Assembly (NCBI RefSeq): GCF_002964705.1
Contig: NZ_PQCD01000036.1
Span: forward strand, 38,795 to 102,794
From: Pseudoalteromonas sp. T1lg75
GTDB lineage: Bacteria; Pseudomonadota; Gammaproteobacteria; Enterobacterales; Alteromonadaceae
DNA length: 64,000 bases
Reading direction: 5' to 3'
Shown here one piece after another: positions 38,301 to 45,244 of the stretch; position 1 is the first letter of the stretch; each line of letters opens with the position of its first letter. Position numbers and translations under genes: made by a program. The notes under the pieces are model-generated. The model was not told the origin of the DNA. It saw only the letters and a list, made by a program, of their open reading frames with translations, and made no database searches.

Positions 38301-40406
38301 CGTACATATAGCTATGATGCGTTTGGAAGACCAACCACAACCCAGATATCCGGCGACGGTAAGAGTTACACTCTCACTAGTTTCTACGACGGTAATTATG
38401 GCCGCGTCAAAGCGCTTCGCTATCCTAATAACCTGACAATTGAGTATGGTTTTAAGGACAACGGTTACATCCAAAGCGTTAGCAACGCTGCAAACGGCTA
38501 TGCATTCAGAACTGTGACCGCGCAAGATGTGTTTGGCAACATTGCTGCTGCTACCTTAGGGAATGGCCTATCTGAAAATAGCTTCCACTACAGCCAAGAT
38601 AGCGCTATGGGTACCAAACAGGTAACTAAGGGTGGCAGTAATGTAATGCACCTGAATTACAGCGATTACGATGGGTTTGGAAATTTGCGTGCTGTGGATG
38701 TAACAACGGGCGCCATTGGTAACCAGCATACCTTTAATGAGAGATACGTTTACGATGACCTACATCGCCTAACATCCAATAGCGTCAATGGTATTGAAAT
38801 AACTTCCTATGGCTATGACGCAATAGGTAATTTCACCAGTAAAAGTGATTATGCCAATCAGTATGACTACGTAAATGGTGCAAGTGGTGGCCCCAATGCG
38901 GTGAAACGTGTATTTAAAAATGGCGTGTGGGAGAACTTTAGCTACGACAACCGCGGCAATATGCTCAGTGGTGACACCCTAAGCTCAGCTTTGTACAACA
39001 GTTTGGATAAGCCAACACAGTTAGTGAAAAACGGCATAACCAGCAGCTTCGTGTACGGTCCTGACCACATGCGCTTTAAGCAATCCAACGGCAGCCGAGA
39101 TACTTATTACGTTGATAAGCTTTATGAAGAAGAGGTCGAGGGCACTAAAACAACTTGGCGTGCTTACGTGGCCGATATTGCCATCGTTAGCCAGGCAACG
39201 AATGAAAGCGCTAAGGTTAGATACACCCACGCGGATAGATTGGGCTCAAACCGCCTATTTACCGATGGCAATGGTAACGTGCTTGCTGAGCGAAACTACG
39301 ATCCATTTGGTAAGCCACGACAGCCAAGTGGTGGCCTTAAAACGCAAGCACGATTCAATGATATTGACGATGCTACCACCTATCGCGGCTTTACCGACCA
39401 CGAGCACTTAGACGAGCAAGAGTTAATCCATATGAACGGTCGGGTGTACGATTATAACCTCGGCCGGTTCTTGAGTGTTGATCCGTTTATTCAAGGGCCA
39501 GGAAATACTCAATCAATAAATCCTTATTCTTACATATTAAACAATCCTATGGCAGGAATTGATCCAACTGGGTATTTGAGAGTTTGTGATACATTTTTAG
39601 TCTGCTCTACAGAGCAAATTAAAGATGAAAACTATAATAAGACAATTACGATTGGTGGCTCGAAAAATACTTCAAATGGTGAGCAAAACAGTAGTAGGAG
39701 CAATAAAAATACTGAGACGATGGACATCGGTTCTCCTCAAGACAAAAGTAATATAGAAGAATCACCCGGCCTGTACCATGTTGAGTGGAACACTGAATTA
39801 GATGCATGGGGAAATCCAGTTCCGGTAGATGAAGTGACAACGGAATATGCAGCAATTAATGGGATGCTTAACAATTTGGATCGTGCAAAAAGTTTAATGG
39901 GTGAGCATGTTAGACATGCCTACGGCAAAGATATCAATGAGTTCACTTTATTTCATAATCCGACAAAAGGGTTGGTGGCTGATAGCTGGGAAGCTTTGCG
40001 GGATAAAGTTGGCTTGACTACCGACATAACTAAACAGTTTTCTAGTGTTTTAGGCAAAACTCAAGCAAGTGGAATGAAAGTAAATTGGGTCGCCCATAGC
40101 CAAGGAGGGATAATATTTTCCGAAGCTGTTAGGTACAATGAGGGGAACTTATCAAATATGAGAGTTGCCTTTCATGCTGGTGGAAATAACAGATGGGTTA
40201 CTAATCGGATACTAAAAAGTGCTAACGTATCAAATAAAGGATATTTGGATCACCCATATGATCCAGTGCCAGCGATTGGTGGTTTTAATACTTTAAACCC
40301 TATCAGAATTATTGGCTCTATTATGCAGTTGTACAATGTTGGGTATGGAACTCAACAAGAAAGCCCACATACGTTACCTTATAAGAAAGGAATCTATGAA
40401 AAATAG
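35328..40406 (+). CDS. Giant SpvB/Rhs-type toxin, C-terminal part: FG-GAP, Rhs/YD repeats, toxin domain
   Basis: The 1692-residue part after the frameshift; the frame is open from 35034, so the first start here (TTG at 35328) is unlikely to be a genuine gene start. Order: FG-GAP repeats (DMDGNGTNDF, DTNGDGLLDW, DATGDGLVD), a TcB-like middle region, many YD/Rhs repeats (TRTYSYDAFGRPT, SYGYDAIGNFTSK), and the conserved Rhs core end RLGSNRLFTDGNGNVLAERNYDPFG ... MNGRVYDYNLGRFLSVDPF ... NPYSYILNNPMAGIDPTGYL, which normally closes the Rhs shell. After DPTGY the sequence becomes AT-rich and carries a distinct toxin module. In the Tc/Rhs family the shell encloses the C-terminal toxin. No vgrG, PAAR or tc genes are adjacent; export would be by the Sec signal of the N-terminal half. 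Confidence 0.85.
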   Translation: MSQTHELIANAGWTGAGSVYNFVNLQSLGDMDGNGTNDFVLFSSAGKRTASVPDKLLLISPDGQGGINVNEQSFTGHFNHNDAVAYGNIGFFHDTNGDGLLDWMSINNIGNLAVRMNTGGVFDPTWHDLGIKLPMYLKGYLAYQNEPDTVMYPVLSRTFAMDYNSDGVQELMVGRDVVASACSQQKHWRLEGGQQILANDWFCDNQLWSLVQGQYDAYMLTTLPGDELDVSARQFEAISFTTNANLVPSAQTLQTDIIAAAGQHAAVDATGDGLVDVVTTFECQRPNCVWNLDTEGLSSSTVQNSSIENVPYINRNLGSWQGAAKTANQNNYQSIDTLSSVTNGVGFTSSWKLKPLASGRAGAAGFALYAVESENISGSEFKFSSSMLVVNEFTQANGIGGVKTTKYSYRDAVFNPEGRGFMGFKSIMVEDVDRALVTQTDFKQSFPFQGKPYRQAVFKRSEFSNGALGDKATEWNAINYSQFDWQLNASNLNHVYLSGKESLTRDLASKNELSRIVESVSAIDQYGNVTERAQTVYDETGDTTTTTSKVFTSNFTTWWLDKLDSATVVTSALSNRAVNDPFNVVGLPELDTKTSITNDYSQYHPNRKPQSIVLTASSGRGNTTSLAFNDYGLPTSKTVSAQVRGSDGIWVQSSRNSEQYTYSTNGTTESADGYFPYKLQNAKGHIRYQHTDPKTGFVTKTRIQLQGSTYLETTNTLDAYYRPYSSVTDGQPVVYTAVQLPDAQAPSNTAQQILKVSSGQPTQKVYQDKLGRTLRVAVESFDGSWVLTDTDFDGLGRTVFESQPYYSDSTRYGVSYSGFDSLDRPTQKVTNRSCGDMTTTYDYVDLVTDINVQEGCYGAGITMSRTYNSRKQLIETIDAKLGITRYSYNGQGLPIVIEDANQNRITAKYNAFGRKVWVDDPNQGTSSFAYNGFGELQLETQSTGKVVSYVTDELGRVVSRSATAEGTLSYTYDLAAYGLGQLHSESGNGVTRTYSYDAFGRPTTTQISGDGKSYTLTSFYDGNYGRVKALRYPNNLTIEYGFKDNGYIQSVSNAANGYAFRTVTAQDVFGNIAAATLGNGLSENSFHYSQDSAMGTKQVTKGGSNVMHLNYSDYDGFGNLRAVDVTTGAIGNQHTFNERYVYDDLHRLTSNSVNGIEITSYGYDAIGNFTSKSDYANQYDYVNGASGGPNAVKRVFKNGVWENFSYDNRGNMLSGDTLSSALYNSLDKPTQLVKNGITSSFVYGPDHMRFKQSNGSRDTYYVDKLYEEEVEGTKTTWRAYVADIAIVSQATNESAKVRYTHADRLGSNRLFTDGNGNVLAERNYDPFGKPRQPSGGLKTQARFNDIDDATTYRGFTDHEHLDEQELIHMNGRVYDYNLGRFLSVDPFIQGPGNTQSINPYSYILNNPMAGIDPTGYLRVCDTFLVCSTEQIKDENYNKTITIGGSKNTSNGEQNSSRSNKNTETMDIGSPQDKSNIEESPGLYHVEWNTELDAWGNPVPVDEVTTEYAAINGMLNNLDRAKSLMGEHVRHAYGKDINEFTLFHNPTKGLVADSWEALRDKVGLTTDITKQFSSVLGKTQASGMKVNWVAHSQGGIIFSEAVRYNEGNLSNMRVAFHAGGNNRWVTNRILKSANVSNKGYLDHPYDPVPAIGGFNTLNPIRIIGSIMQLYNVGYGTQQESPHTLPYKKGIYEK
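39580..40406 (+). other. C-terminal toxin module: predicted serine alpha/beta-hydrolase (lipase-like)
   Basis: The last 275 residues of the Rhs protein. After a low-complexity Asn/Ser/Lys-rich linker comes a module with VNWVAHSQGGIIFSEAVRY, the strand-nucleophile-helix pattern of alpha/beta hydrolases (Ser codon 40098-40100; the motif reads HSQGG rather than strict GxSxG). HPYDPVPAIGG and ESPHTLPYK could supply the catalytic Asp and His. Base composition drops sharply towards A+T at the junction with the Rhs core, a mark of toxin-module exchange. Function (lipase, phospholipase or other esterase) is inference. Confidence 0.65.
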
Positions 40407-40419
40407 TTAGGAGGAGATT

Positions 40420-41043
40420 ATGTATAGAATACTATGTTTATTTAGCCTAGCTATATCGTCATTTATAGGAGTTGCTATGGCAAGTACAATCGAGTGGAGA
40501 GAAACCAGAGTTGAATTTGATCGATATTCTCTTCAGATAGATTTACCAAATCGTGAAAGTAAGGACTTTCCTAGAAAGGAAGAGTTAGGTTCAATTAAAA
40601 TTGGAGATAAAAGGTTCGATGAGGGGGCAAACTCCATAACTGCAATAGACAAGTATTGGGATTTTAATGGAGGTATTTTCAAAGCCGTGGATGGTACTCT
40701 GAACATTAAAATTAGGTTTAGAAAAGTTCCTACGAACAAAAAAATTGATGCAACTAACCATCATGAATTAGGTCACTTACTGCTGGAAATGCTTGCCGCT
40801 TCAGGGGTTACCATCCCTGACAATACAACAAATGAGTTCATTAATGATAATAAGTGGGTTTCATATAGACTTTCTGGGAAGCAAGACTTCTTAGTTTATG
40901 TTTATCCACTTAATAACCAATACTATCTGCAAGTCCAAGCTAATTTTATTAGTAATACGAAAGGTGAAAGTTCAAGTTGGCGTCATGAAGCTGAAGATAT
41001 GTTTAATGCAGTATTAAACTCAGTAAAAATTGGTAGAAACTGA
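40420..41043 (+). CDS. Exported small protein, probable immunity protein of the Rhs toxin
   Basis: 207 residues, not recognised by family. Start ATG has a strong GGAGG ribosome-binding site and lies 13 bases after the Rhs stop. N-terminal Sec signal (about 1-21, RILCLFSLAISSFIGVAMA, cleavage before STIEW); the rest is soluble, beta-rich with many Lys/Asp. AT-rich like the preceding toxin module. Position immediately after a polymorphic toxin module and export to the periplasm fit an immunity protein for a toxin that attacks membranes from the periplasm, as is known for Tle/Tli lipase pairs. No sequence similarity to Tli proteins can be claimed here. Confidence 0.65.
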   Translation: MYRILCLFSLAISSFIGVAMASTIEWRETRVEFDRYSLQIDLPNRESKDFPRKEELGSIKIGDKRFDEGANSITAIDKYWDFNGGIFKAVDGTLNIKIRFRKVPTNKKIDATNHHELGHLLLEMLAASGVTIPDNTTNEFINDNKWVSYRLSGKQDFLVYVYPLNNQYYLQVQANFISNTKGESSSWRHEAEDMFNAVLNSVKIGRN

Positions 41044-41351
41044 TATAGCTGACTTATTATCTGTAGTATTCGTTTTCAAGAAACCAGAGTCGGCTGGTTT
41101 GCTTTGAGGTCAAAGCTAGAACCGATTGAAATACAACTCGATTGGCAGCAATATAGTCTTTATGTGTACTAGCTCAAATCTAAACTGACAGTCACCGATT
41201 GAAAAACGGGTAACTGTCAGATCTAGTCGGAACTAATTCACATGAGGCACAAATATTCTGACGAGAGAAAGTGTTTATTTTTTGGGAACCCCTTACAATA
41301 GGCTTTAGTATGCCCTTAGTTTAGGGAAGATTTACAGCTCCTTTTAGATTT
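41044..41351. other. Non-coding stretch after the immunity gene, with possible immunity-gene remnant
   Basis: 308 AT-rich bases. From about 41080 a 30-codon open stretch reads ETRVGWF...IEIQLDWQQYSLYVY then stop; it shares a 12-base identity (AGAAACCAGAGT) and the ETRV / YSL spacing with the start of the mature immunity protein (RETRVEFDRYSLQI), suggesting a degraded second copy. A hairpin CTGACAGT ... ACTGTCAG (41185-41220) follows. No gene otherwise. Confidence 0.4.
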
Positions 41352-42113
41352 TTAGGCTACCAGCAAGGCACGGGCCGTGAGGCCGATACCCAGGGTGATC
41401 ACCACGCTGAGTAGAGTCCCCAACATCACGTATTCGGTGAGCTGCTTATCCTTGGCGTTGGTTAAATCGCCAAAGCGAAAGACCGACTTGGCGGCAAGCA
41501 CAAATCCCACGCCAGCCAACTCGTCGATAATGATAAAGGTCAGCATAAGCAGCCGCTCCAACAGGCCTATGCTGTGCCCTGCCTGTGGCAGCGTTGTTGT
41601 CTTATCACCGGCGATGCTGGCAGGCAGGTGCCAGCGCTCAAGCAGCATACGAATGGCCACGGAGCTGGGATTAAGCACCAATAAATAGGCGAGCAGGAGC
41701 ACATAGGTGTTGCTGTGCATTAGCTGAGCGCTAAACCATTGGCCGAGGAGTTCGGTGTCCGTTAGGTAACAGCTGAGCGCCACCAGAATCAGAATATGCG
41801 CCCCTTGATCGATAATAAAGGGCACAAAACCATGCTTGCTGTAGGATTTTGCGACATCAATCAACCAGTGACTCGCCATGATAATTGCCGTGGCCGCCAG
41901 GACGGGGAGCCATTCACCCAGGCCATAATAACACTCCCACACCCACAATAAGGCGCCGCTCAGCGCGCCGTGCACCAACATATGTAGCGCTAACTTAGGG
42001 GATTTAAAATGGCGTTCATTGCGCTGCATCACCCAGCTTAAGGGCTGCAAATAGAAATCAGCGATTACATGGGCCAACAACAGCGCTAACAGCAGCGCAA
42101 TTTGTTCATTCAT
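41352..42113 (-). CDS. DUF3307 multi-pass membrane protein
   Basis: 253 residues, start ATG at 42113 (MNEQIALLLALLLAHVIADFYLQP). DUF3307 signature HVIADFYLQP...W and HWLIDVAKSY; at least six hydrophobic segments are visible (about 5-25, 45-62, 70-90, 105-120, 140-155, 195-215, 230-250). Function unknown. It overlaps the satD-like gene by 8 bases, so the two are translationally coupled; SatD/DUF3307 pairs occur widely in bacteria. A longer frame upstream exists but lies inside satD. Confidence 0.85.
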   Translation of the reverse strand: MNEQIALLLALLLAHVIADFYLQPLSWVMQRNERHFKSPKLALHMLVHGALSGALLWVWECYYGLGEWLPVLAATAIIMASHWLIDVAKSYSKHGFVPFIIDQGAHILILVALSCYLTDTELLGQWFSAQLMHSNTYVLLLAYLLVLNPSSVAIRMLLERWHLPASIAGDKTTTLPQAGHSIGLLERLLMLTFIIIDELAGVGFVLAAKSVFRFGDLTNAKDKQLTEYVMLGTLLSVVITLGIGLTARALLVA

Positions 42114-42729
42114 GCGTGTGCTCCTTGGCGGCGACCGCGAGAAATTCATCGAGCAAATGATATTGCCCGGCATTGAGTAATTTAGTGACATTGGCCCGTG
42201 AGCTGCCCATTTGAGCAGCGATGGCGGCATGATCTTGGTGTTCCAGCCAGTGATACCAGTACAGGGCCTGGGCCTGCTTTTGGCTGGTGTGGCTAACCAG
42301 GTGGTCAACGAAGCGGATGTTTAAGGCAAAGCTGGCGCTCAGGGGCTCCTCATAGAGGCTCAGGCTCAGGCGCTTGTTTTTAATCGTATCCAGCCCCTTG
42401 CCGGAGAGCAGCAGAGCGGCCCCTGTGGCGGTTTTTACATCCTGGCGGTAGTTATCAATTGGCCCCCGCGCCTCGCTAATGCGGGCATCTAGCCCATGGC
42501 TGCGTAGATAAAGGCGTAACATTAGTGTCGCCTGCAAAGGAACCGGAGTCTTGCCGAGAATACATTGAAACGCATCGCCACGGTAAATATTGAAGTGCCC
42601 ATCGAAGCGCTCGCACAGGGCCCGCAAGCCTTGCTCCAGGGTATAAAGCAGGCCGTCATATTCTGGCCCCGCCTGCTTGCTGGAGCCGACAATATCGCCG
42701 CTTAGTACTGTGTAGTGCGTTGTGGACAT
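42106..42729 (-). CDS. SatD-family protein with C-terminal helix-turn-helix
   Basis: 207 residues. N-terminal SatD-like region with VLSGDIVGSSK (cyclase-like GDIVGS motif) and IYRGDAFQCIL, then a C-terminal helix-turn-helix (about 170-195, HAAIAAQMGSSRANVTKLLN). SatD takes its name from the streptococcal acid-tolerance sat operon; biochemical role unknown. First gene of a two-gene operon with the DUF3307 membrane protein. Its promoter region carries a regular array of GTTAC/GTAAC half-sites, so its own HTH may autoregulate the operon. Confidence 0.82.
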   Translation of the reverse strand: MSTTHYTVLSGDIVGSSKQAGPEYDGLLYTLEQGLRALCERFDGHFNIYRGDAFQCILGKTPVPLQATLMLRLYLRSHGLDARISEARGPIDNYRQDVKTATGAALLLSGKGLDTIKNKRLSLSLYEEPLSASFALNIRFVDHLVSHTSQKQAQALYWYHWLEHQDHAAIAAQMGSSRANVTKLLNAGQYHLLDEFLAVAAKEHTHE

Positions 42730-42747
42730 AGGTTTCCATACAGTTTG

Positions 42748-42808
42748 GTTACTTGATTAAAAGTAACTTAAAATGGTTACATTTAATTTTGTAACTGAAT
42801 ATAGTTAC
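42748..42808. promoter_or_regulatory. Five-half-site operator array upstream of satD
   Basis: GTTAC (42748), GTAAC (42763), GTTAC (42776), GTAAC (42791), GTTAC (42804): intervals 15, 13, 15, 13. The first four form two 20-base inverted repeats, GTTACTTGATTAAAAGTAAC (42748-42767) and GTTACATTTAATTTTGTAAC (42776-42795), repeating every 28 bases; the fifth half-site continues the 28-base register. It starts 19 bases from the satD ATG. Confidence 0.7.
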
Positions 42809-42958
42809 TTAACCTTGAAAGTACAAGCTTTGCCTTATTTTTGCCAGGGACGTCTGTATTTTAGGTGCTTTTTGCCAGGCGCTTATAATTAGCTAATAAC
42901 AAAGATATCAGATAGTTATACCCCTAAGGGGAATTTTGTTGGGAAATTTCAAAAAAGT

Positions 42959-42990
42959 TAATGACAACGCTGTCATTAATTGGGTAACAT
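42959..42990 (+). promoter_or_regulatory. NagR-type operator overlapping the nagK promoter
   Basis: The 20-base perfect palindrome TAATGACAACGCTGTCATTA (42959-42978) matches the known style of NagR (LacI-family) sites in Alteromonadales. A promoter-like ATGACA (42961-42966), 18 bases, TAACAT (42985-42990) has its -35 box inside the palindrome, so bound repressor would block transcription of nagK-nagA-nagX. No nagR gene is in the window. Confidence 0.75.
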
Positions 42991-43077
42991 AATTTCAACA
43001 TGATTCAGTAGGTGGTTACCGGCAAAGTGGCGTCAGCGATACTTTATCCCGGTTAAGTAAGGAATAGAGGTCTGGTA

Positions 43078-43974
43078 ATGAGGGTAGACGCGACAACGCA
43101 GGAGCAGCTATTTATCGGTATTGACGGTGGGGGAACCAAATGCCGGGCGACCATCTATAGCCCCACTCAAGGAGTCTTGGGCACGGGGTTGGGTGGGCCT
43201 GCCAATCCCTTACATGGATTGGAGCGGACCCTGGAGTCGATCATGGTGTCGACTCAGCAGGCGCTGCGCGATGCCGGTATGAGCTTGCACCGTGTTCATG
43301 AGCTGGTGGCCGGTTTAGGCCTGGCCGGGGTCAACTTGCCAAGTCTGTATGAGCAAATCAGTGATTGGCAGCATCCCTTTAAAAAAATGTACCTGACCAC
43401 GGATTTACACACCGCCTGTATTGGCGCCCATGAAGGGCAGGATGGGGCGGTGATCATTACCGGCACTGGTTCATGCGGCTTTGTCACCGTCCAGGGCAAG
43501 AGCAAAAGCTATGGAGGCCATGGGTTTGCCCAGGGCGATAAGGGCAGTGGTGCCTGGCTGGGGCTTGAAGCCCTTAAGGCGGTTTTGCTCGACCTCGATG
43601 GCCTGGGGCCACATACCCAACTTACGGCTATGTTTACCTTACACTTTAATACGCAGTCGGCGATGGCGATTGCCGAACAAATGGCAGGCCAACCCTCGAG
43701 TAGTTATGCTAAATTGGCACGTATGGTCCTCGATGCGGCGCAACAGGGCGATGCTCTGGCGAGTGCGATAGTTAAAGATGGAGCCCGTTATATCAGCATG
43801 ATGGCCAAGCGCTTGTTGGCGTTTGAGCCGCCGCGTTTATCCATGATAGGCGGTTTGGCAGAGCCCTTACAGCCGTGGCTGGATGCGGACCTTGCCGCGC
43901 GCGTCGCACCGCCAAAACAGCCTCCGGAACTAGGAGCTGTCTATTTTGCGCAGCAATCATTAGCACAAGAATAA
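43078..43974 (+). CDS. nagK: N-acetylglucosamine kinase (BadF/BadG/BcrA/BcrD ATPase family)
   Basis: Phosphorylates cytoplasmic GlcNAc at C6. 298 residues of the ASKHA fold: FIGIDGGGTKCRATI (phosphate 1) near residue 12, ITGTGSCGF (phosphate 2), GDKGSGAWLGLEAL, and IGGLAEPL (adenosine). This is the NagK-II type found in Shewanella rather than the ROK-family NagK of E. coli; such organisms take up free GlcNAc and phosphorylate it inside. First gene of the nag cluster and directly behind the NagR-type operator. Confidence 0.9.
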   Translation: MRVDATTQEQLFIGIDGGGTKCRATIYSPTQGVLGTGLGGPANPLHGLERTLESIMVSTQQALRDAGMSLHRVHELVAGLGLAGVNLPSLYEQISDWQHPFKKMYLTTDLHTACIGAHEGQDGAVIITGTGSCGFVTVQGKSKSYGGHGFAQGDKGSGAWLGLEALKAVLLDLDGLGPHTQLTAMFTLHFNTQSAMAIAEQMAGQPSSSYAKLARMVLDAAQQGDALASAIVKDGARYISMMAKRLLAFEPPRLSMIGGLAEPLQPWLDADLAARVAPPKQPPELGAVYFAQQSLAQE

Positions 43975-44038
43975 CCTGGAACGAGTCACTTACAAATAAG
44001 AGTAACTGGTTACCACAAAGCCTAAGGGTATCAATACC

Positions 44039-45160
44039 ATGAACACAAGCTACCATGCCCAGCGTTTATTTGATGGTGAACGCTTTTTGACTAACGTCTA
44101 CTTTCAGGTGCGTGCGGGGAAAGTGCATTTTTTAACGCAGCCGCAAGAGCAGGCTGTCCGGCTTGAGGGCTTGGTTGCGCCCGGTTTTATCGATGTTCAG
44201 GTCAACGGCGGGGGCGGGGCGTTTTTTAATGCCGAGCCCAACCTAGCCTGTCTCCAGCAAATGGTACAGGCCCACGGTCAATATGGCACCACGGCCATGA
44301 TGCCGACGCTGATCACCGATGATATTAAGGTGATGGGGGCGGCGGCCGATGCCGTTGCTCAGGCTATCAGCGCTCAGGTGCCGGGCATTGCCGGCGTGCA
44401 TTTTGAAGGCCCACATTTAAGCCTGCCCAAAAAAGGCACCCACAGTGAACAATTTATTCGTGCGATCAGCACCGCAGAAATGGCCATTTATGAGCGCGAC
44501 GATCTGGGCCTGAAAATGCTGACCCTGGCGCCGGAGAATGTCAGTACCGCCGACATCAAACGCCTGGTTGCCATGAAGGTTAAGGTCTCTCTGGGTCATA
44601 CCAATGCGGATTACGCTACCACCATGGCGGCTCTTGATGCCGGCGCCGATGGCTTCACTCATTTATTTAATGCCATGTCTCCCTTTACCTCCCGTGAGCC
44701 GGGCGTGGTGGGCGCGGCTTTGTGGCATGACAACAGCTGGTGCGGGCTAATCGTGGATGGTCATCATCTTCACCCGGACTCCGCCAAGTTGGCTATTCGG
44801 ACCAAGCAACGCGGCAAAATCATGCTGGTGACCGATGCCATGCCGCCGGTCGGTACCGACGCCACCGAGTTTGATTTCTTTGATGGTCGCAAGGTGTACC
44901 GCACCGGCGATCGTTTGAATTCCAGCACAGGTGAGCTGGCGGGCAGTGTGCTTGATATGGCCAGCGCCGTGCGCAATACGGTCAATACCCTGGATATCAG
45001 CCTGGGCGAAGCGCTGCGAATGGCCTCCCTTTATCCAGCGCACTACTTGGGTTTGCAGCGTACCAAGGGACGTCTGTTAGAAGGCTTTGATGCCGACTTT
45101 GTGGTGCTTGACGAGCACCTGCAGGCACAGGTGACCTACCTGGGCGGGCAATTAGCTTAA
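44039..45160 (+). CDS. nagA: N-acetylglucosamine-6-phosphate deacetylase
   Basis: Deacetylates GlcNAc-6-P to glucosamine-6-P. 373-residue amidohydrolase: APGFIDVQVNGGGG, metal/substrate ligands in HFEGPHLS, SLGHTNAD, FTHLFNAM, and the catalytic Asp in LVTDAMPP. Length and motifs are canonical. 64 bases after nagK. Confidence 0.95.
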   Translation: MNTSYHAQRLFDGERFLTNVYFQVRAGKVHFLTQPQEQAVRLEGLVAPGFIDVQVNGGGGAFFNAEPNLACLQQMVQAHGQYGTTAMMPTLITDDIKVMGAAADAVAQAISAQVPGIAGVHFEGPHLSLPKKGTHSEQFIRAISTAEMAIYERDDLGLKMLTLAPENVSTADIKRLVAMKVKVSLGHTNADYATTMAALDAGADGFTHLFNAMSPFTSREPGVVGAALWHDNSWCGLIVDGHHLHPDSAKLAIRTKQRGKIMLVTDAMPPVGTDATEFDFFDGRKVYRTGDRLNSSTGELAGSVLDMASAVRNTVNTLDISLGEALRMASLYPAHYLGLQRTKGRLLEGFDADFVVLDEHLQAQVTYLGGQLA

Positions 45161-45176
45161 CATTTCCTCCCTAAGA

Positions 45177-45205
45177 CCCCGCATGCGGTAGCGCGGGGGC
45201 TTTTT
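45177..45205 (+). terminator. Possible internal terminator between nagA and nagX
   Basis: CCCCGC (45177-45182) pairs with GCGGGG (45193-45198), then GCTTTTT. Short loop-rich stem, so partial termination is likelier than complete. Confidence 0.5.
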
Positions 45206-45244
45206 ACCGAGTATTTAATTGCCCCTGGCAAGTAGTGAGAAGAT

